Positions 1 to 8,265 are shown, numbered from the stretch's first letter. The stretch: 30,899 bases of DNA from Pirum gemmata (GCA_002812295.1 PDIN01000007.1:1-30899), one strand, 5' to 3'. The notes: generated by a model not told the origin, from the sequence alone. A program made the numbers and translations.

Positions 1-324
1 TTTCTATTATTATTATTATATTATCATTATCATCATATTATTATATAGTTTTCAAAAAAAGAAAAAAAAAACTGATTTTTCTTTTTTCAAGATTTCGATC
101 CTATTTCTACTCTTATTTCTTATTTTTCCCATCTCCATCCCACCCTCACATCAATAAATAAATAAATAAACAAATTTTAATATGATGAAATAATAACTAA
201 ATCAATAATAATAAAAATAAATAATAATAACAATAAAAAAAAAAATAGCAAATAATATAAATAATGATAATAAATATTAATAATAATAAAAAGTGTAAAA
301 AGCAATTTATTTCTTATTTCTTTG

Positions 325-548
325 TGACTTTGGTTTATTCTTTACTTACTATTTCTTTTTATTTATTTTGTCACTCTAAATAATTTTATTCGGTTGGTTA
401 TAACCTTTGAATTGACATTTTTAAATGAATAAATAGATAATAAAATATACCAAATTTGGTACTCTTTATTGTATTGGCGATATCTTAAAAAGCTCGATTC
501 GATTTTTTTTTTTTGACATCACTAACCAAGGTCTTGAACTCGTTCAAA
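325..548 (+). repeat. Host tandem repeat, copy 1
   Basis: First of three degenerate copies of a ~235-bp unit. Landmarks shared with the next copies are CTTTACTTACT, a GGTTATAACC palindrome followed by CATTTTTAAA, TATTGGCGATATCTT, a poly-T tract and ACCAAGGTC. Boundaries are approximate because copies diverge. Confidence 0.6.
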
Positions 549-783
549 GTATACGTTTATGATTTTATTTATTTTGTTACTGAATATTTTTATTTTGTAG
601 GTTATATATAACCTTTAAATTTACATTTTTAAACAAAAAAATAAATAATAAAATTAAATGCATTTATATTGTACTAATTTGGTAGGTACTCTAATCGTAT
701 TGGCGATATCTTCAAAAAACACGATTTTTTTTTTTTTTTTTTTTTTTTTTGACAAACCAAGGTCATGAACTAATGTCCAATTA
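549..783 (+). repeat. Host tandem repeat, copy 2
   Basis: Second copy of the ~235-bp unit, with GGTTATATATAACC near 600, CGTATTGGCGATATCTTC near 696-711, a very long poly-T tract and ACCAAGGTCATGAACT. It is the best reference for the arrangement of the complete unit. Confidence 0.6.
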
Positions 784-960
784 GTATAAGTTTATTTTTC
801 TTTACTTACTGTTGCTTTTCATTTATGTTGCCACTCTTAATATTTTTATTTGGAGAGGTTATAACCTTTAAATTGACATTTTTAAATGGATAAATTGAAA
901 ATAAGATATACCAAATAAAAATAAATAGATTTATATTGTATTAATTTGGTATTCTCTAAT
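784..960 (+). repeat. Host tandem repeat, copy 3, first part
   Basis: Third copy starts with AGTATAAGTTTA and runs to ATTCTCTAAT at 960. In copy 2 the word CTAAT is followed directly by CGTATTGGCG; here that continuation appears only at 1669, after 708 bp of unrelated sequence. Confidence 0.5.
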
Positions 961-1668
961 TGAAAAACTGTCACAAATCCCCATTTCTCTACCATACTAA
1001 AGGCTTTCAGTTATAAATTTCAGGTTTAAAAATTCTACTCGTTTTAGTCTATTAAGATATTATAAAATTGATATTACTTCCATATAGTAATATTATTAAT
1101 AAAAAGAAAATTTCAACTTATTCCTCACGCTCCTTCACATATCGTGAACAAAAAAATTTTTATATCGTCATCTGCGTTTCCTTCATACTTACTTAGACCT
1201 CATGCCACCGATAGAGTTACCGGAAGATGCGGGAAAAACCATCGAATCGACACTAGTTCGAAACTTTCGAAATTTTTCGATCTAATTTTAAGTATTGACT
1301 CACTTTTGATTTCATTAAAAAATTCTTAAAATTCTTAGAAATTTCATAGATCATTTCAAAATTGTCACTATTTAATAATTAGGATCGAGCTGTTTGATTC
1401 GATTATGTTTTCCCGTATCTCCCAGGAAGTGATCGAAAAAAATCGAATCGAGTTAGGGAATCGAGGGGAGGGGCTTGACATATCCAATAAAAAACAATTA
1501 ATTTAAATGTTTCATTCAAAATCGTAATGGATACAATTTTAGTAATTTACTATGATATTTCTTTTTTCTAACATCAAATATAAATATAAATTTCAAAATA
1601 CCTGATTAATAACACAATAAAAAATAATAGAGGTAGATCGGGAAGGAGGAGGGGTGTGTGTGTGGGAT

Positions 1669-1706
1669 CGTATTGGCGATATCTTCAAACAACTCGATTC
1701 GATTTT
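1669..1706 (+). repeat. Host repeat resuming at the element junction
   Basis: CGTATTGGCGATATCTTC followed by ACTCGATTCGATTTT matches copies 1 and 2, where it leads into a poly-T tract and ACCAAGGTC. Here the match stops at the start of the poly-T position and an (AT)n stretch plus the viral terminal minisatellite begins, placing the left junction between about 1706 and 1726. Confidence 0.55.
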
Positions 1707-1725
1707 ATATATATATATATACAAT

Positions 1726-1869
1726 TGTCTCTGTCTCTGTCTCTTGTGGTTTGTGGTTTGTGGTTGTCTCTGTCTCTCTCTCTTGTGGTTTGTGGTTGTC
1801 TCTCTTGTGGTTTGTGGTTGTCTCTCTTGTGGTTTGTGGTTTGTGGTTTGTGGTTTGTGGTTTGTGGTT
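1726..1869 (+). repeat. Left terminal minisatellite (TGTGGTT)n
   Basis: Composite tandem array of TCTCTG-type 6-mers and TGTGGTT 7-mers, arranged as blocks that each start TGTCTC and end in two or more TGTGGTT units; the innermost block has about six 7-mers in a row. The reverse complement of the 7-mer occupies the last 36 bp of the window, so this is the element's inverted terminal repeat or part of it. Confidence 0.75.
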
Positions 1870-1896
1870 AGTAGATTGAGCTGTTTTTAAGTTTTT

Positions 1897-1914
1897 TTTG
1901 AGGTCTTCTTAAAA
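1897..1914 (+). repeat. Left copy of inverted end motif
   Basis: TTTGAGGTCTTCTTAAAA occurs here and as its exact reverse complement at 30503-30520. On both sides it is followed, reading inward, by the AAAAATGA promoter word, an AT-rich leader and a gene starting M-(S/T)-S-T-N. Confidence 0.7.
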
Positions 1915-1919
1915 CACTT

Positions 1920-1927
1920 AAAAATGA
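1920..1927 (+). promoter_or_regulatory. Early-type promoter word AAAAATGA
   Basis: CTTAAAAATGATTTTTAAAA lies 44 nt before the ATG at 1971. Same word and spacing class as upstream of the other early-type genes of the element. Confidence 0.55.
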
Positions 1928-1970
1928 TTTTTAAAATCTACAACAATTTTAAAAATAATTACAAACAAAT

Positions 1971-2369
1971 ATGACCTCTACAAATATGACAACAAAAAAC
2001 AAATATCAACTTTATAGAAATAAAGTTGTAAATAGATATATTGAAGATATAAATGAATGTTTTGATTATTTGGTTAATGAAGATGTTTTAGATGTTTATA
2101 AAATCTATTATGATAGAAGACTTGTAAGGGGTTCTAATAGTTTAACAAAAACTTTAAAACAATTGGTAGTAAAACTTATTAAAACAACAATGTCATTAAT
2201 GAGGTGTAAAATTGATTTTTTTGATAAAAATGATAAACCAATAAGTTATAATGAGGGTTTTAATGGGTTGATTCTAAAATTTAAACAAAAATTAAATGAT
2301 AGATATGAAAGAGAAGTTGATGGTGATATTTTTTATGATTGTAATATATGTGTTTGTGGTAAATGTTAA
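1971..2369 (+). CDS. Unknown 132-residue left-end protein
   Basis: Not recognised. The protein is basic in its middle and ends in a short cysteine cluster (CNICVCGKC) that could bind zinc. The ATG at 1971 is chosen because the early-type promoter word lies 44 nt upstream and a strong hairpin follows the stop. Its promoter, leader and first codons (M-T-S-T-N) match those of the right-end gene at 30454 in inverted orientation, so the two end genes share their 5' region although the rest of the proteins looks different. Likely an early gene; function unknown. Confidence 0.7.
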   Translation: MTSTNMTTKNKYQLYRNKVVNRYIEDINECFDYLVNEDVLDVYKIYYDRRLVRGSNSLTKTLKQLVVKLIKTTMSLMRCKIDFFDKNDKPISYNEGFNGLILKFKQKLNDRYEREVDGDIFYDCNICVCGKC

Positions 2370-2393
2370 ATAAAAGTGTAAGTAAATAATATA

Positions 2394-2421
2394 ATTATAA
2401 AACCTTAATTGGTTTTATAAT
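2394..2421 (+). terminator. Hairpin after left-end gene
   Basis: An 11-bp perfect stem (ATTATAAAACC with GGTTTTATAAT, loop TTAATT) is followed by eight T, 25 nt after the stop at 2369. It fits a transcript 3'-end signal of the hairpin type known from mimivirus; that role is inferred. Confidence 0.5.
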
Positions 2422-2429
2422 TTTTTTTT

Positions 2430-2490
2430 AAAAATGAAACTTAGAAAGGGTAAATCAATAGAAGAATGGGTTAATTAAATTAAAATTAAT
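2430..2490 (+). other. Remnant-like stretch related to an HNH gene end
   Basis: An AAAAATGA word at 2430-2437 is followed closely by 2456-2487, which matches the reverse complement of 28438-28469 at 30 of 32 positions. The latter covers the last codons and stop of the HNH nuclease at 28447-29025. The stretch could be what is left of a nuclease cassette or a recombination footprint. It is short, so this is tentative. Confidence 0.35.
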
Positions 2491-2610
2491 TTATTATTTG
2501 TGAGCATTTAAATTTGTAAAAAAAAACTTTTTTAATTATGATAATAAAAAAAAAAATATTTAAAAATAAATTGTATTTTCTACCCGGTTATAATTTTTAT
2601 ATAAAAAAAA

Positions 2611-3153
2611 ATGTATTTGAATGAGTGTTTTATTGAAGTGTCCCCTGAAAATGAAAGTGATTTTATGACTGGTTATATTGTTTATTTATTATTCAACAAT
2701 GAAAAAAATCCTTTCTATGTTGGAATGACAAAAGACCCTCTTAGGAGGTTAAGCGAGCATAGACTTTCATATGGAAATGTAATAAAAATGTATATGGTAA
2801 TATGGCCTGCTGATAAAAAAACACAGAATAAAAATGAAACTCGATTAATCCAGGCGTATAGTAGATTGTATAGGCTATCAAATGTAAGGAAAATAGATGG
2901 TGAAAATGGTATAAAAAAGACCGTCAAGAGGTGTTTGTATGTGAGGAAAGACGGGCTAGTTTGTGCCAATAATTGTTTGGATGGTAGTGGGTATTGTTCG
3001 CAACACGCACATAGGTCTAGACCAAAATGTATGTTTATTAAGGCTAATGGAGAGAGGTGTTGTAAATTGTCTCATTTTCCATATGGAAAATGTGGGGTTC
3101 ATTTGTTGCCAGAGGTGTTGGATGAGTTGGAGAAATTAAAAAAACACTTATAA
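2611..3153 (+). CDS. GIY-YIG endonuclease with twin Cys/His zinc modules
   Basis: Residues 21-91 form a GIY-YIG nuclease: Y-I-V at 22-24, Y-V-G at 36-38 (FYVGMT), arginines 45/46, and the family's glutamate at E76 in NKNETRLI. These enzymes nick or cut DNA and often act in mobile-element homing. The C-terminal part holds two identical zinc modules, C-x9-C-x10-C-x2-H, at C108/C118/C129/H132 and C140/C150/C161/H164, probably for DNA binding. The segment R-L-Y-R-L-S-N (85-91) recurs as R-F-Y-K-L-S-N in the second GIY-YIG protein near 30522, so the two are probably related. No AAAAATGA word lies at the usual distance. ATG at 2611 follows an A-run and is the first in frame. Confidence 0.85.
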   Translation: MYLNECFIEVSPENESDFMTGYIVYLLFNNEKNPFYVGMTKDPLRRLSEHRLSYGNVIKMYMVIWPADKKTQNKNETRLIQAYSRLYRLSNVRKIDGENGIKKTVKRCLYVRKDGLVCANNCLDGSGYCSQHAHRSRPKCMFIKANGERCCKLSHFPYGKCGVHLLPEVLDELEKLKKHL

Positions 3154-3319
3154 GGTGGTTTTTTTTATACCCATTTGTGGGAGCCAATGATGGTGTTGGT
3201 TAGAATAAAATGTTTTTTGTAAAAAAATTTATCCAAGGGTTTTAAACCAATGGTTATTAAATAAAAAAAAATGTACTATAATTTTTTTAAAATACCCAGA
3301 CTATTTTTTTAAAATCTTT

Positions 3320-3327
3320 AAAAATGA
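3320..3327 (+). promoter_or_regulatory. Early-type promoter word AAAAATGA
   Basis: CTTTAAAAATGATTTTAAAA lies 33 nt before the ATG of the tyrosine recombinase at 3360. Confidence 0.6.
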
Positions 3328-3359
3328 TTTTAAAAAAAGACACATACAATAAATAAAAT

Positions 3360-4646
3360 ATGAAAGCCAATACATTAAGAATAAGACTTAAAAGAGTCTA
3401 TGAGGAGAAACATCCTGGGGTTACCTATCGCAATACTAATCGTGCTATGAAAAATGAGGCTATTGTTTTGTATAAGAAAAAATATGGTGTTGATTATGAC
3501 ACAGAATCAACTATACAAGCACCCATAAAAAAGGGTATAGCACCAAAACCAAAACCAAAACCACCACCCAGACCAACTCAACCCCCTACAAGAAAACCTA
3601 AACCCAGACAAACACAAGACCCCTCATTATTAGATATACCACCACCACAAGACCCTTCATTATTAGATATACCACCACCACCTGAGACACAACAAGACCT
3701 GTCTATCTATAACTTAATTACTACAAAATCACAACGATCACATTTAAATGTTATAATTAAATGTGTAAAAAACTTACCAAATGGGCCAACACCATTAACA
3801 AATCTATCTAATTATACTATAAATGATTTATTAGATACAAAAAAGGTTATTGATTGTGTAAATGAAAAAAATGTTAAAATAAGAAATTCATATGTTAATA
3901 GTATTAATACATTGTTTAAAAATCATAAAAGAGAGAAAGCATTTAACCAACAGCAACAAAATGCTTACAATGAATATGAAAAACTTTTAAAATATTATTT
4001 ATCATTTAGTTTTGCCAACAATAGAAAATATGATGGTAAAAAAAAAAGTGATGATGTAGTACAACAAAATATAACACCAATGAGTGCTGAGGAGAAAAAG
4101 TTGTGGGTGAAATATCCAAAAGTTGTTGCTGGTTATAATAAAAATTTTAAAAATATAAAAAACAAAGATAGCTTATTATTAACAAATTTATATACATTCT
4201 TACCAGCCCTTAGAACTGACTTTAAACAATTAAAGTTAACTACAAAGAAAAAAGAGGACCTTACAAATGGTAAATGGGTGTTGGTAAATGATAATGGTGT
4301 ACCATATGGCATATATGATGTTGATTTTAAAACCAGTAGAAATTTACCACCCATATATATTGATTTGAGTAAATATAAAAAAACACAAAAGTTATTAACA
4401 GATTATATTGGAGGTAGAACAACTGGTTTTTTGTTAGACACACCTGTTAGAAAAAACTTTCACAATTTAGTTGTAGGGGGATTTCAAACAACCACAGGTA
4501 AGGGAATAACTCCAAAAGTAATTAGAAAAATACAAATTACAAATGAATGGGAAAAAGTTAGAAGTTTTAATGAAATTTTTGAATATGCTATGAGAATGGG
4601 CCACACTGTGGATGTGCAGGTTTCAACATATGTTAAAAATTATTAA
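3360..4646 (+). CDS. Tyrosine recombinase (integrase)
   Basis: A 428-residue protein whose C-terminal half has the tyrosine recombinase catalytic pattern: R285 in PALRTDFKQL, a K-x-x-R box at K386/R389 (in place of the commoner H-x-x-R), G414-H415, and a tyrosine nucleophile at Y424 nine residues after H415. This spacing matches phage integrases and the recombinases reported in some PLVs and virophages. The enzyme would cut and rejoin DNA through a 3'-phosphotyrosine link to insert the element. Residues ~55-115 are a proline-rich linker with two DPSLLDIPPP repeats; the N-terminal ~50 residues are basic and may bind DNA. An early-type promoter word sits 33 nt upstream. Classical Polintons use a retroviral-type integrase instead, which was not found here. 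Family is well supported; target preference is unknown. Confidence 0.8.
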   Translation: MKANTLRIRLKRVYEEKHPGVTYRNTNRAMKNEAIVLYKKKYGVDYDTESTIQAPIKKGIAPKPKPKPPPRPTQPPTRKPKPRQTQDPSLLDIPPPQDPSLLDIPPPPETQQDLSIYNLITTKSQRSHLNVIIKCVKNLPNGPTPLTNLSNYTINDLLDTKKVIDCVNEKNVKIRNSYVNSINTLFKNHKREKAFNQQQQNAYNEYEKLLKYYLSFSFANNRKYDGKKKSDDVVQQNITPMSAEEKKLWVKYPKVVAGYNKNFKNIKNKDSLLLTNLYTFLPALRTDFKQLKLTTKKKEDLTNGKWVLVNDNGVPYGIYDVDFKTSRNLPPIYIDLSKYKKTQKLLTDYIGGRTTGFLLDTPVRKNFHNLVVGGFQTTTGKGITPKVIRKIQITNEWEKVRSFNEIFEYAMRMGHTVDVQVSTYVKNY

Positions 4647-4652
4647 AAATGA
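4645..4652 (+). promoter_or_regulatory. Early-type promoter word AAAAATGA
   Basis: ATTAAAAATGATTTTAAG overlaps the stop of the recombinase gene and lies 35 nt before the ATG at 4687, which helps choose that start over the upstream ATG at 4612. Confidence 0.6.
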
Positions 4653-4686
4653 TTTTAAGAATGTAAAAAAAAAGAGTAATATAATA

Positions 4687-5289
4687 ATGGAAGTGGAATA
4701 TATGATTTGTAAAGGTTGTCAATGTAAAAGACACATTGTGGATGAATTTTTAGTTTATAAGGGGGTGAGAAGAAGGACCTGTATTAAGTGTAAAGCATTG
4801 AGAGATAAAAGGAGAGAGGGTTATAATGAGAGGAGGAGGAAGAAGTATGTGGATAATAAAGTCGTTATTTTGGAGCGAAATAGACAGTGGAGGGAAGATA
4901 ATAAAGAAGAGTGTAGAAATAGAGAAAAAGTGAGGGGGAGAGCTTATAGAGCAACACTTGAAGGTTATTTGAAATCAAGTGTTATAAGACATAGGCGGAA
5001 AGATATAAAATATAATAGATATGAGGCAGAAAAACATATTACATATGATTTTTTATTAACACTTTATAATGAATATAAAAATGATGATTTCAAATGTCAT
5101 TATTACAGCAGATGTGGTAGTTATATGAGTTTGTTTAGTAAAAAAGGGTGTTTAAAAATGACATTAGAAAGAAAAGATAATGATAGAGGGCATTTAATGG
5201 ATAATGTTGTGTGGTGTTGTTTTGAATGTCAAAAAATTAGATGTGCCACTAATAGCGGGAGGTCTTATGAAAGTATGTTTGAAAATTAA
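4687..5289 (+). CDS. HNH endonuclease with N-terminal zinc ribbon (paralog 1)
   Basis: 200 residues from the ATG at 4687; an upstream in-frame ATG at 4612 lies inside the recombinase gene and before the promoter word. Residues 8-35 form a zinc ribbon (C8-x2-C11, C32-x2-C35), followed by a long basic helical stretch. The C-terminal HNH core has C137/C143, then LERKDNDRGHLMDNVVW with H169 and N173, then C177/C178 and C181. It belongs to the same family as the proteins at 10388, 13526 and 28447, sharing the pattern ER-x-D-(N/T)-x2-GH-x3-N-x-V. Such small nucleases commonly act in homing or in attack on competing genomes. It follows the integrase directly, with a hairpin over its stop. Confidence 0.8.
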   Translation: MEVEYMICKGCQCKRHIVDEFLVYKGVRRRTCIKCKALRDKRREGYNERRRKKYVDNKVVILERNRQWREDNKEECRNREKVRGRAYRATLEGYLKSSVIRHRRKDIKYNRYEAEKHITYDFLLTLYNEYKNDDFKCHYYSRCGSYMSLFSKKGCLKMTLERKDNDRGHLMDNVVWCCFECQKIRCATNSGRSYESMFEN

Positions 5290-5324
5290 TTTATTAATTT
5301 ATTAAAAAAAAAATAAATTAATTT
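5283..5324 (+). terminator. Hairpin across the HNH stop codon
   Basis: A 13-bp stem (AAATTAATTTATT with AATAAATTAATTT) surrounds a 16-nt loop and includes the stop codon at 5287-5289. Possible transcript-end signal; A/T-only stems arise easily here, so confidence is moderate. Confidence 0.35.
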
Positions 5325-5347
5325 AAAAGAAAGACATATTAAATAAA

Positions 5348-5551
5348 ATGAGTTATGCCTTTTGTAAAGAAATCTATAATAATAGATATAATGTGCCAAT
5401 CTATACTACTAATGAATTATATGATTTATATGAGGGTGATATGAATAGAGAAGAATTTAAAGAATATATGAAAAGTTATTTTGTTTATGAAAAAAATTTC
5501 GGCCAATGTAGATTTTTTATAAAAAAGAGAAAGAGATTGTTTATTAGTTAA
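5348..5551 (+). CDS. Unknown 67-residue protein
   Basis: A short open frame with ATG after AAATAAA and a stop 62 nt before the primase gene. It is rich in Tyr, Asn and Lys with a basic tail (KKRKRLFIS); no motif or membrane segment recognised. Same strand as its neighbours. Could be a real small gene, but evidence is only position and codon texture. Confidence 0.45.
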   Translation: MSYAFCKEIYNNRYNVPIYTTNELYDLYEGDMNREEFKEYMKSYFVYEKNFGQCRFFIKKRKRLFIS

Positions 5552-5604
5552 TTTATTATTTTTTACAATAAAAATAATAAAATGGGTTTAAATAAAAAGA
5601 ATAT

Positions 5605-5613
5605 TATAATAAA
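5605..5613 (+). promoter_or_regulatory. Late-type word TATAATAAA
   Basis: Abuts the ATG of the primase-helicase at 5613. The same word precedes the capsid and several small virion-type genes. Confidence 0.35.
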
Positions 5614-8243
5614 TGTGTCGCCAAACAACAAATACTAAACAATTCTTAAATCCTGAGGATGGTAAAGAATACACAGTAGTATATCATAAAGACTATATAG
5701 AGTGTGTTAAACAATATTGTTTAACTGAGGCTAGTAAAGAAATTGGTTATGAATATATGGTTGCAATGGATAATCCAGATGGTGGTGCTAAATTATATGT
5801 TTCATTTAAAAATGCAGATTTCTTTATAGATAATTATTACAACTTTAATTTTATGAATGTATATGAAATTATACCATATAAGAGTAGTAGATATGCTTAT
5901 TATGATATTGATGGAAATGATGAAAAGTTTCTTAAAGTGGGTGCTGAGGGTTGTTTTAATAACTTTATTATAAACTATAAAAAATTTTTAAAACAACACT
6001 ACAATATTAATTATGATGATAATTTAATGAGGGTTTTAGATAGTAGTAATGATAAAAAAGTGTCATTACATTTAATAGATAAAAATATATCTTTTAATAG
6101 TTTGGAAGAACAAAAAGAGTTTATGGAAAAGTTTTATAAAGATGATGTTTATGAGGTTGATAAAAATGTTTATTCAAGTAATAGAAATATGAGGTTGGTT
6201 GGTAGTAGTAAAAAAGGTGAAAATAGACCTTTAATACCTCCTAACTGGCACCCCCCTTCAAGAACCTTATATTTATTTTATGATGATGTTCCACCAAGAA
6301 AAGAATTTTTGGTAAGAGAGTTTATGATTGCTGGTGAAGGTTGTGTAGCAGATATACAAAAAAGGGAAGTAATTAAGGACCAAGACATATCACCTTCTGT
6401 TTCCACAGGTAGTGGTGGTGCCACATACGATCAAATGGTTATTATTTTGGAAAAAGTGTGTGAAAAAATACCCAATTATCCAGTTAATTATGATACTTGG
6501 CACGAGATGGTATGGATAATTAAAAACACTTGGAGAATGTGTAAAGATGAAGATGAAGATGATTGGTTTCATTTAGCAAATAGTACAAGTAAGAAATATA
6601 GTGGTGCGAAATATGATAAAAAAGAATTAATTAAAGTGTGGAATGATGCTGATAATGATGGTACGAAAAAGGTAGGTAGTCTTTTCTTTTTATTAGGTGA
6701 AGTAATGACAAAAAAAGAATATGATAATTGGAGAATAAACAATAATTTAATGAAAATTCACAATACTTTAAGCGAAGTAGTTTCTGGGCTACCAAAAGTT
6801 TATAATAAAATTGATGGTAGTGAAGAAACATTAGCAGAGTTGTTTCTTCATTTTGATGATAATTTAGTTTACTATGATGATGAAATTTATTTATTTAATG
6901 GTAAGAACTGTTTGTGGGAAAATCCAAGAAAACAAACATTGCAACACTATATAGATAACAAAATTAGAAAATTATTTAGAGATTACCAAACACACATATA
7001 TTCAGCCTTACCAAATATGAGTCTGGAAGATGTTAATAGAGTAAAAGAAATGATAAAAAATATAATGAAAAAAGTGTTTAGTTATTCTGGTATGAGTAAA
7101 GTAGTTGAAAGTATTAAAGGACAATTAAAAGTTGAGATTGATGCTTTTAATAAAAACATTTATTTATTACCAATTCAAAATAACAAGGTTATAAATTTAT
7201 CAACATTAGAAATAAGAGATAGAGCAAAAGAAGATTATTTTAATTTTGAATGCCCTGTGAGTTATATACAAAACTGTAATAATTATGAAAATATCAATGA
7301 CTTTATGGATAAAATTAGTTGTTATAATGTGGAACTAAAAGAATATATGAGGGATATAAATGCTTATTTTCTAACAGGATTAATGACAGATAGGAGTTTC
7401 TATGTAGAAACAGGTATAGGAAGAAATGGTAAATCAACAATGAATGAAATAAGAGAAGAAATGATGGGTAGTTTTTATAAATCATTAGACCAAGCTGTGG
7501 TTGTAAAAAGACCAAACAATTCAGCTGGGAGTGCAACAACCCATTTAATTCCATTATTAAAAAGTAGATTAGGTGTTGTTTGTGAAGTAGCAGAAGATGA
7601 AGTGTTAAATGATGTTTTAATAAAGTCTATTACAGGTGGGGATAAAGTACCAATGAGAGATGTTTATAAAAGTGGTGATGATGAAACTAAAAGAAAAATA
7701 CAAACTAAATTAGTTATACAATCTAATAATATTCCAGAAGTTAAAAAATATCAAAGGGCAGTTTTAGATAGATTCAAAGTTATACCATATAATGCAAGAT
7801 TTGAAAGAGAATGTGATTATATTGAAGGTAAGAAAAATACATTTAAAGCTGATTCTGTTGTTGCAAAAAAATTATCTACTGAATATCTAAATGAATGTTT
7901 TAGTTATTTTGTTGATAGATGCCCCCTTATTTATAAAAATAAAGTGATAAGAGAACCTATTATATGTAAAAATAAATTAGAATCAGTTGTGAGTGATATG
8001 AATCCATTAGAAGAGTTTTTTGAAAATTATTATACAATAACAAATGAAAATGAGGATTATGTTGTAAAAAGTGAATTTATAGAACATTTGAAAGGATATA
8101 CAAAGGCAAATGAAATTAGAACATTAAATAACAAAGATATAAAAAATGAACTATCAAGTAGAGGTATTGATAATGCACAAAGAAAAATGATTGATGGTAT
8201 TAGAGTTTTTAGATATTATGGAATTAAAAAGATAGAAGAATAA
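5613..8243 (+). CDS. AEP primase - D5/SF3 helicase fusion
   Basis: An 876-residue replication protein. The N-terminal archaeo-eukaryotic primase domain shows D98-x-D100 (YYDIDGND), S151-x-H153 and an arginine patch R191/R194, the usual metal- and nucleotide-binding positions. About residues 272-372 resemble a PriCT-2 linker domain (conserved W and W-x-D-A-D pattern). The C-terminal superfamily 3 helicase has Walker A G601-x4-G606-K607-S608, an acidic Walker B region at 654-663 (GVVCEVAEDE) and the polar sensor at Q703-S704-N705-N706. A small winged-helix-like domain closes the protein. It would prime and unwind the viral genome, replacing the protein-primed polymerase of Polintons. Its last 20 codons and 3' flank are repeated exactly 264 bp downstream. 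A TGCCAC-rich stretch lies just beyond, a plausible site of action. Confidence 0.9.
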   Translation: MCRQTTNTKQFLNPEDGKEYTVVYHKDYIECVKQYCLTEASKEIGYEYMVAMDNPDGGAKLYVSFKNADFFIDNYYNFNFMNVYEIIPYKSSRYAYYDIDGNDEKFLKVGAEGCFNNFIINYKKFLKQHYNINYDDNLMRVLDSSNDKKVSLHLIDKNISFNSLEEQKEFMEKFYKDDVYEVDKNVYSSNRNMRLVGSSKKGENRPLIPPNWHPPSRTLYLFYDDVPPRKEFLVREFMIAGEGCVADIQKREVIKDQDISPSVSTGSGGATYDQMVIILEKVCEKIPNYPVNYDTWHEMVWIIKNTWRMCKDEDEDDWFHLANSTSKKYSGAKYDKKELIKVWNDADNDGTKKVGSLFFLLGEVMTKKEYDNWRINNNLMKIHNTLSEVVSGLPKVYNKIDGSEETLAELFLHFDDNLVYYDDEIYLFNGKNCLWENPRKQTLQHYIDNKIRKLFRDYQTHIYSALPNMSLEDVNRVKEMIKNIMKKVFSYSGMSKVVESIKGQLKVEIDAFNKNIYLLPIQNNKVINLSTLEIRDRAKEDYFNFECPVSYIQNCNNYENINDFMDKISCYNVELKEYMRDINAYFLTGLMTDRSFYVETGIGRNGKSTMNEIREEMMGSFYKSLDQAVVVKRPNNSAGSATTHLIPLLKSRLGVVCEVAEDEVLNDVLIKSITGGDKVPMRDVYKSGDDETKRKIQTKLVIQSNNIPEVKKYQRAVLDRFKVIPYNARFERECDYIEGKKNTFKADSVVAKKLSTEYLNECFSYFVDRCPLIYKNKVIREPIICKNKLESVVSDMNPLEEFFENYYTITNENEDYVVKSEFIEHLKGYTKANEIRTLNNKDIKNELSSRGIDNAQRKMIDGIRVFRYYGIKKIEE

Positions 8244-8257
8244 ATTGCCACTTTTTT
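8179..8257 (+). repeat. 79-bp direct repeat, copy A (primase 3' end)
   Basis: Covers the last codons of the primase-helicase, its stop and the first TTGCCAC word. It is identical by eye to 8443-8521, offset 264 bp. Confidence 0.85.
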
Positions 8258-8265
8258 AAAAATGA
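8258..8265 (+). promoter_or_regulatory. Early-type promoter word AAAAATGA
   Basis: TTTAAAAATGAATATTATTT lies 33 nt before the ATG at 8298, directly after copy A of the 79-bp repeat. Confidence 0.6.

Larger units (their letters stand above)
1..1706. other. Host flanking DNA, no convincing gene
   Basis: Very AT-rich DNA with long homopolymer A and T runs, short tandem AATA/AAT stretches and three degenerate copies of a ~235-bp repeat. No open frame here has an ATG start, a domain or protein-like composition. I read it as intergenic DNA of the eukaryotic host next to the integrated element. The texture differs from the element, which is gene-dense and uses regular codons. The species cannot be told from this stretch. 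Confidence 0.7.

Noticed and set aside
1144-1329. 61-residue open frame in the host flank
   Set aside because: It starts with GTG, has no domain or promoter context and lies in repeat-rich non-coding DNA.
1654-1890. Three overlapping frames over the left terminal array
   Set aside because: They only translate the TGTGGTT/TCTCTG minisatellite and have no ATG start.
4612-4686. Longer N-terminus for the HNH protein at 4687
   Set aside because: It would start inside the recombinase gene and upstream of the early-type promoter word at 4645.
5152-5160. AAAAATGA word inside the HNH gene at 4687
   Set aside because: It lies within coding sequence with no gene starting about 35 nt downstream, so it is taken as chance.
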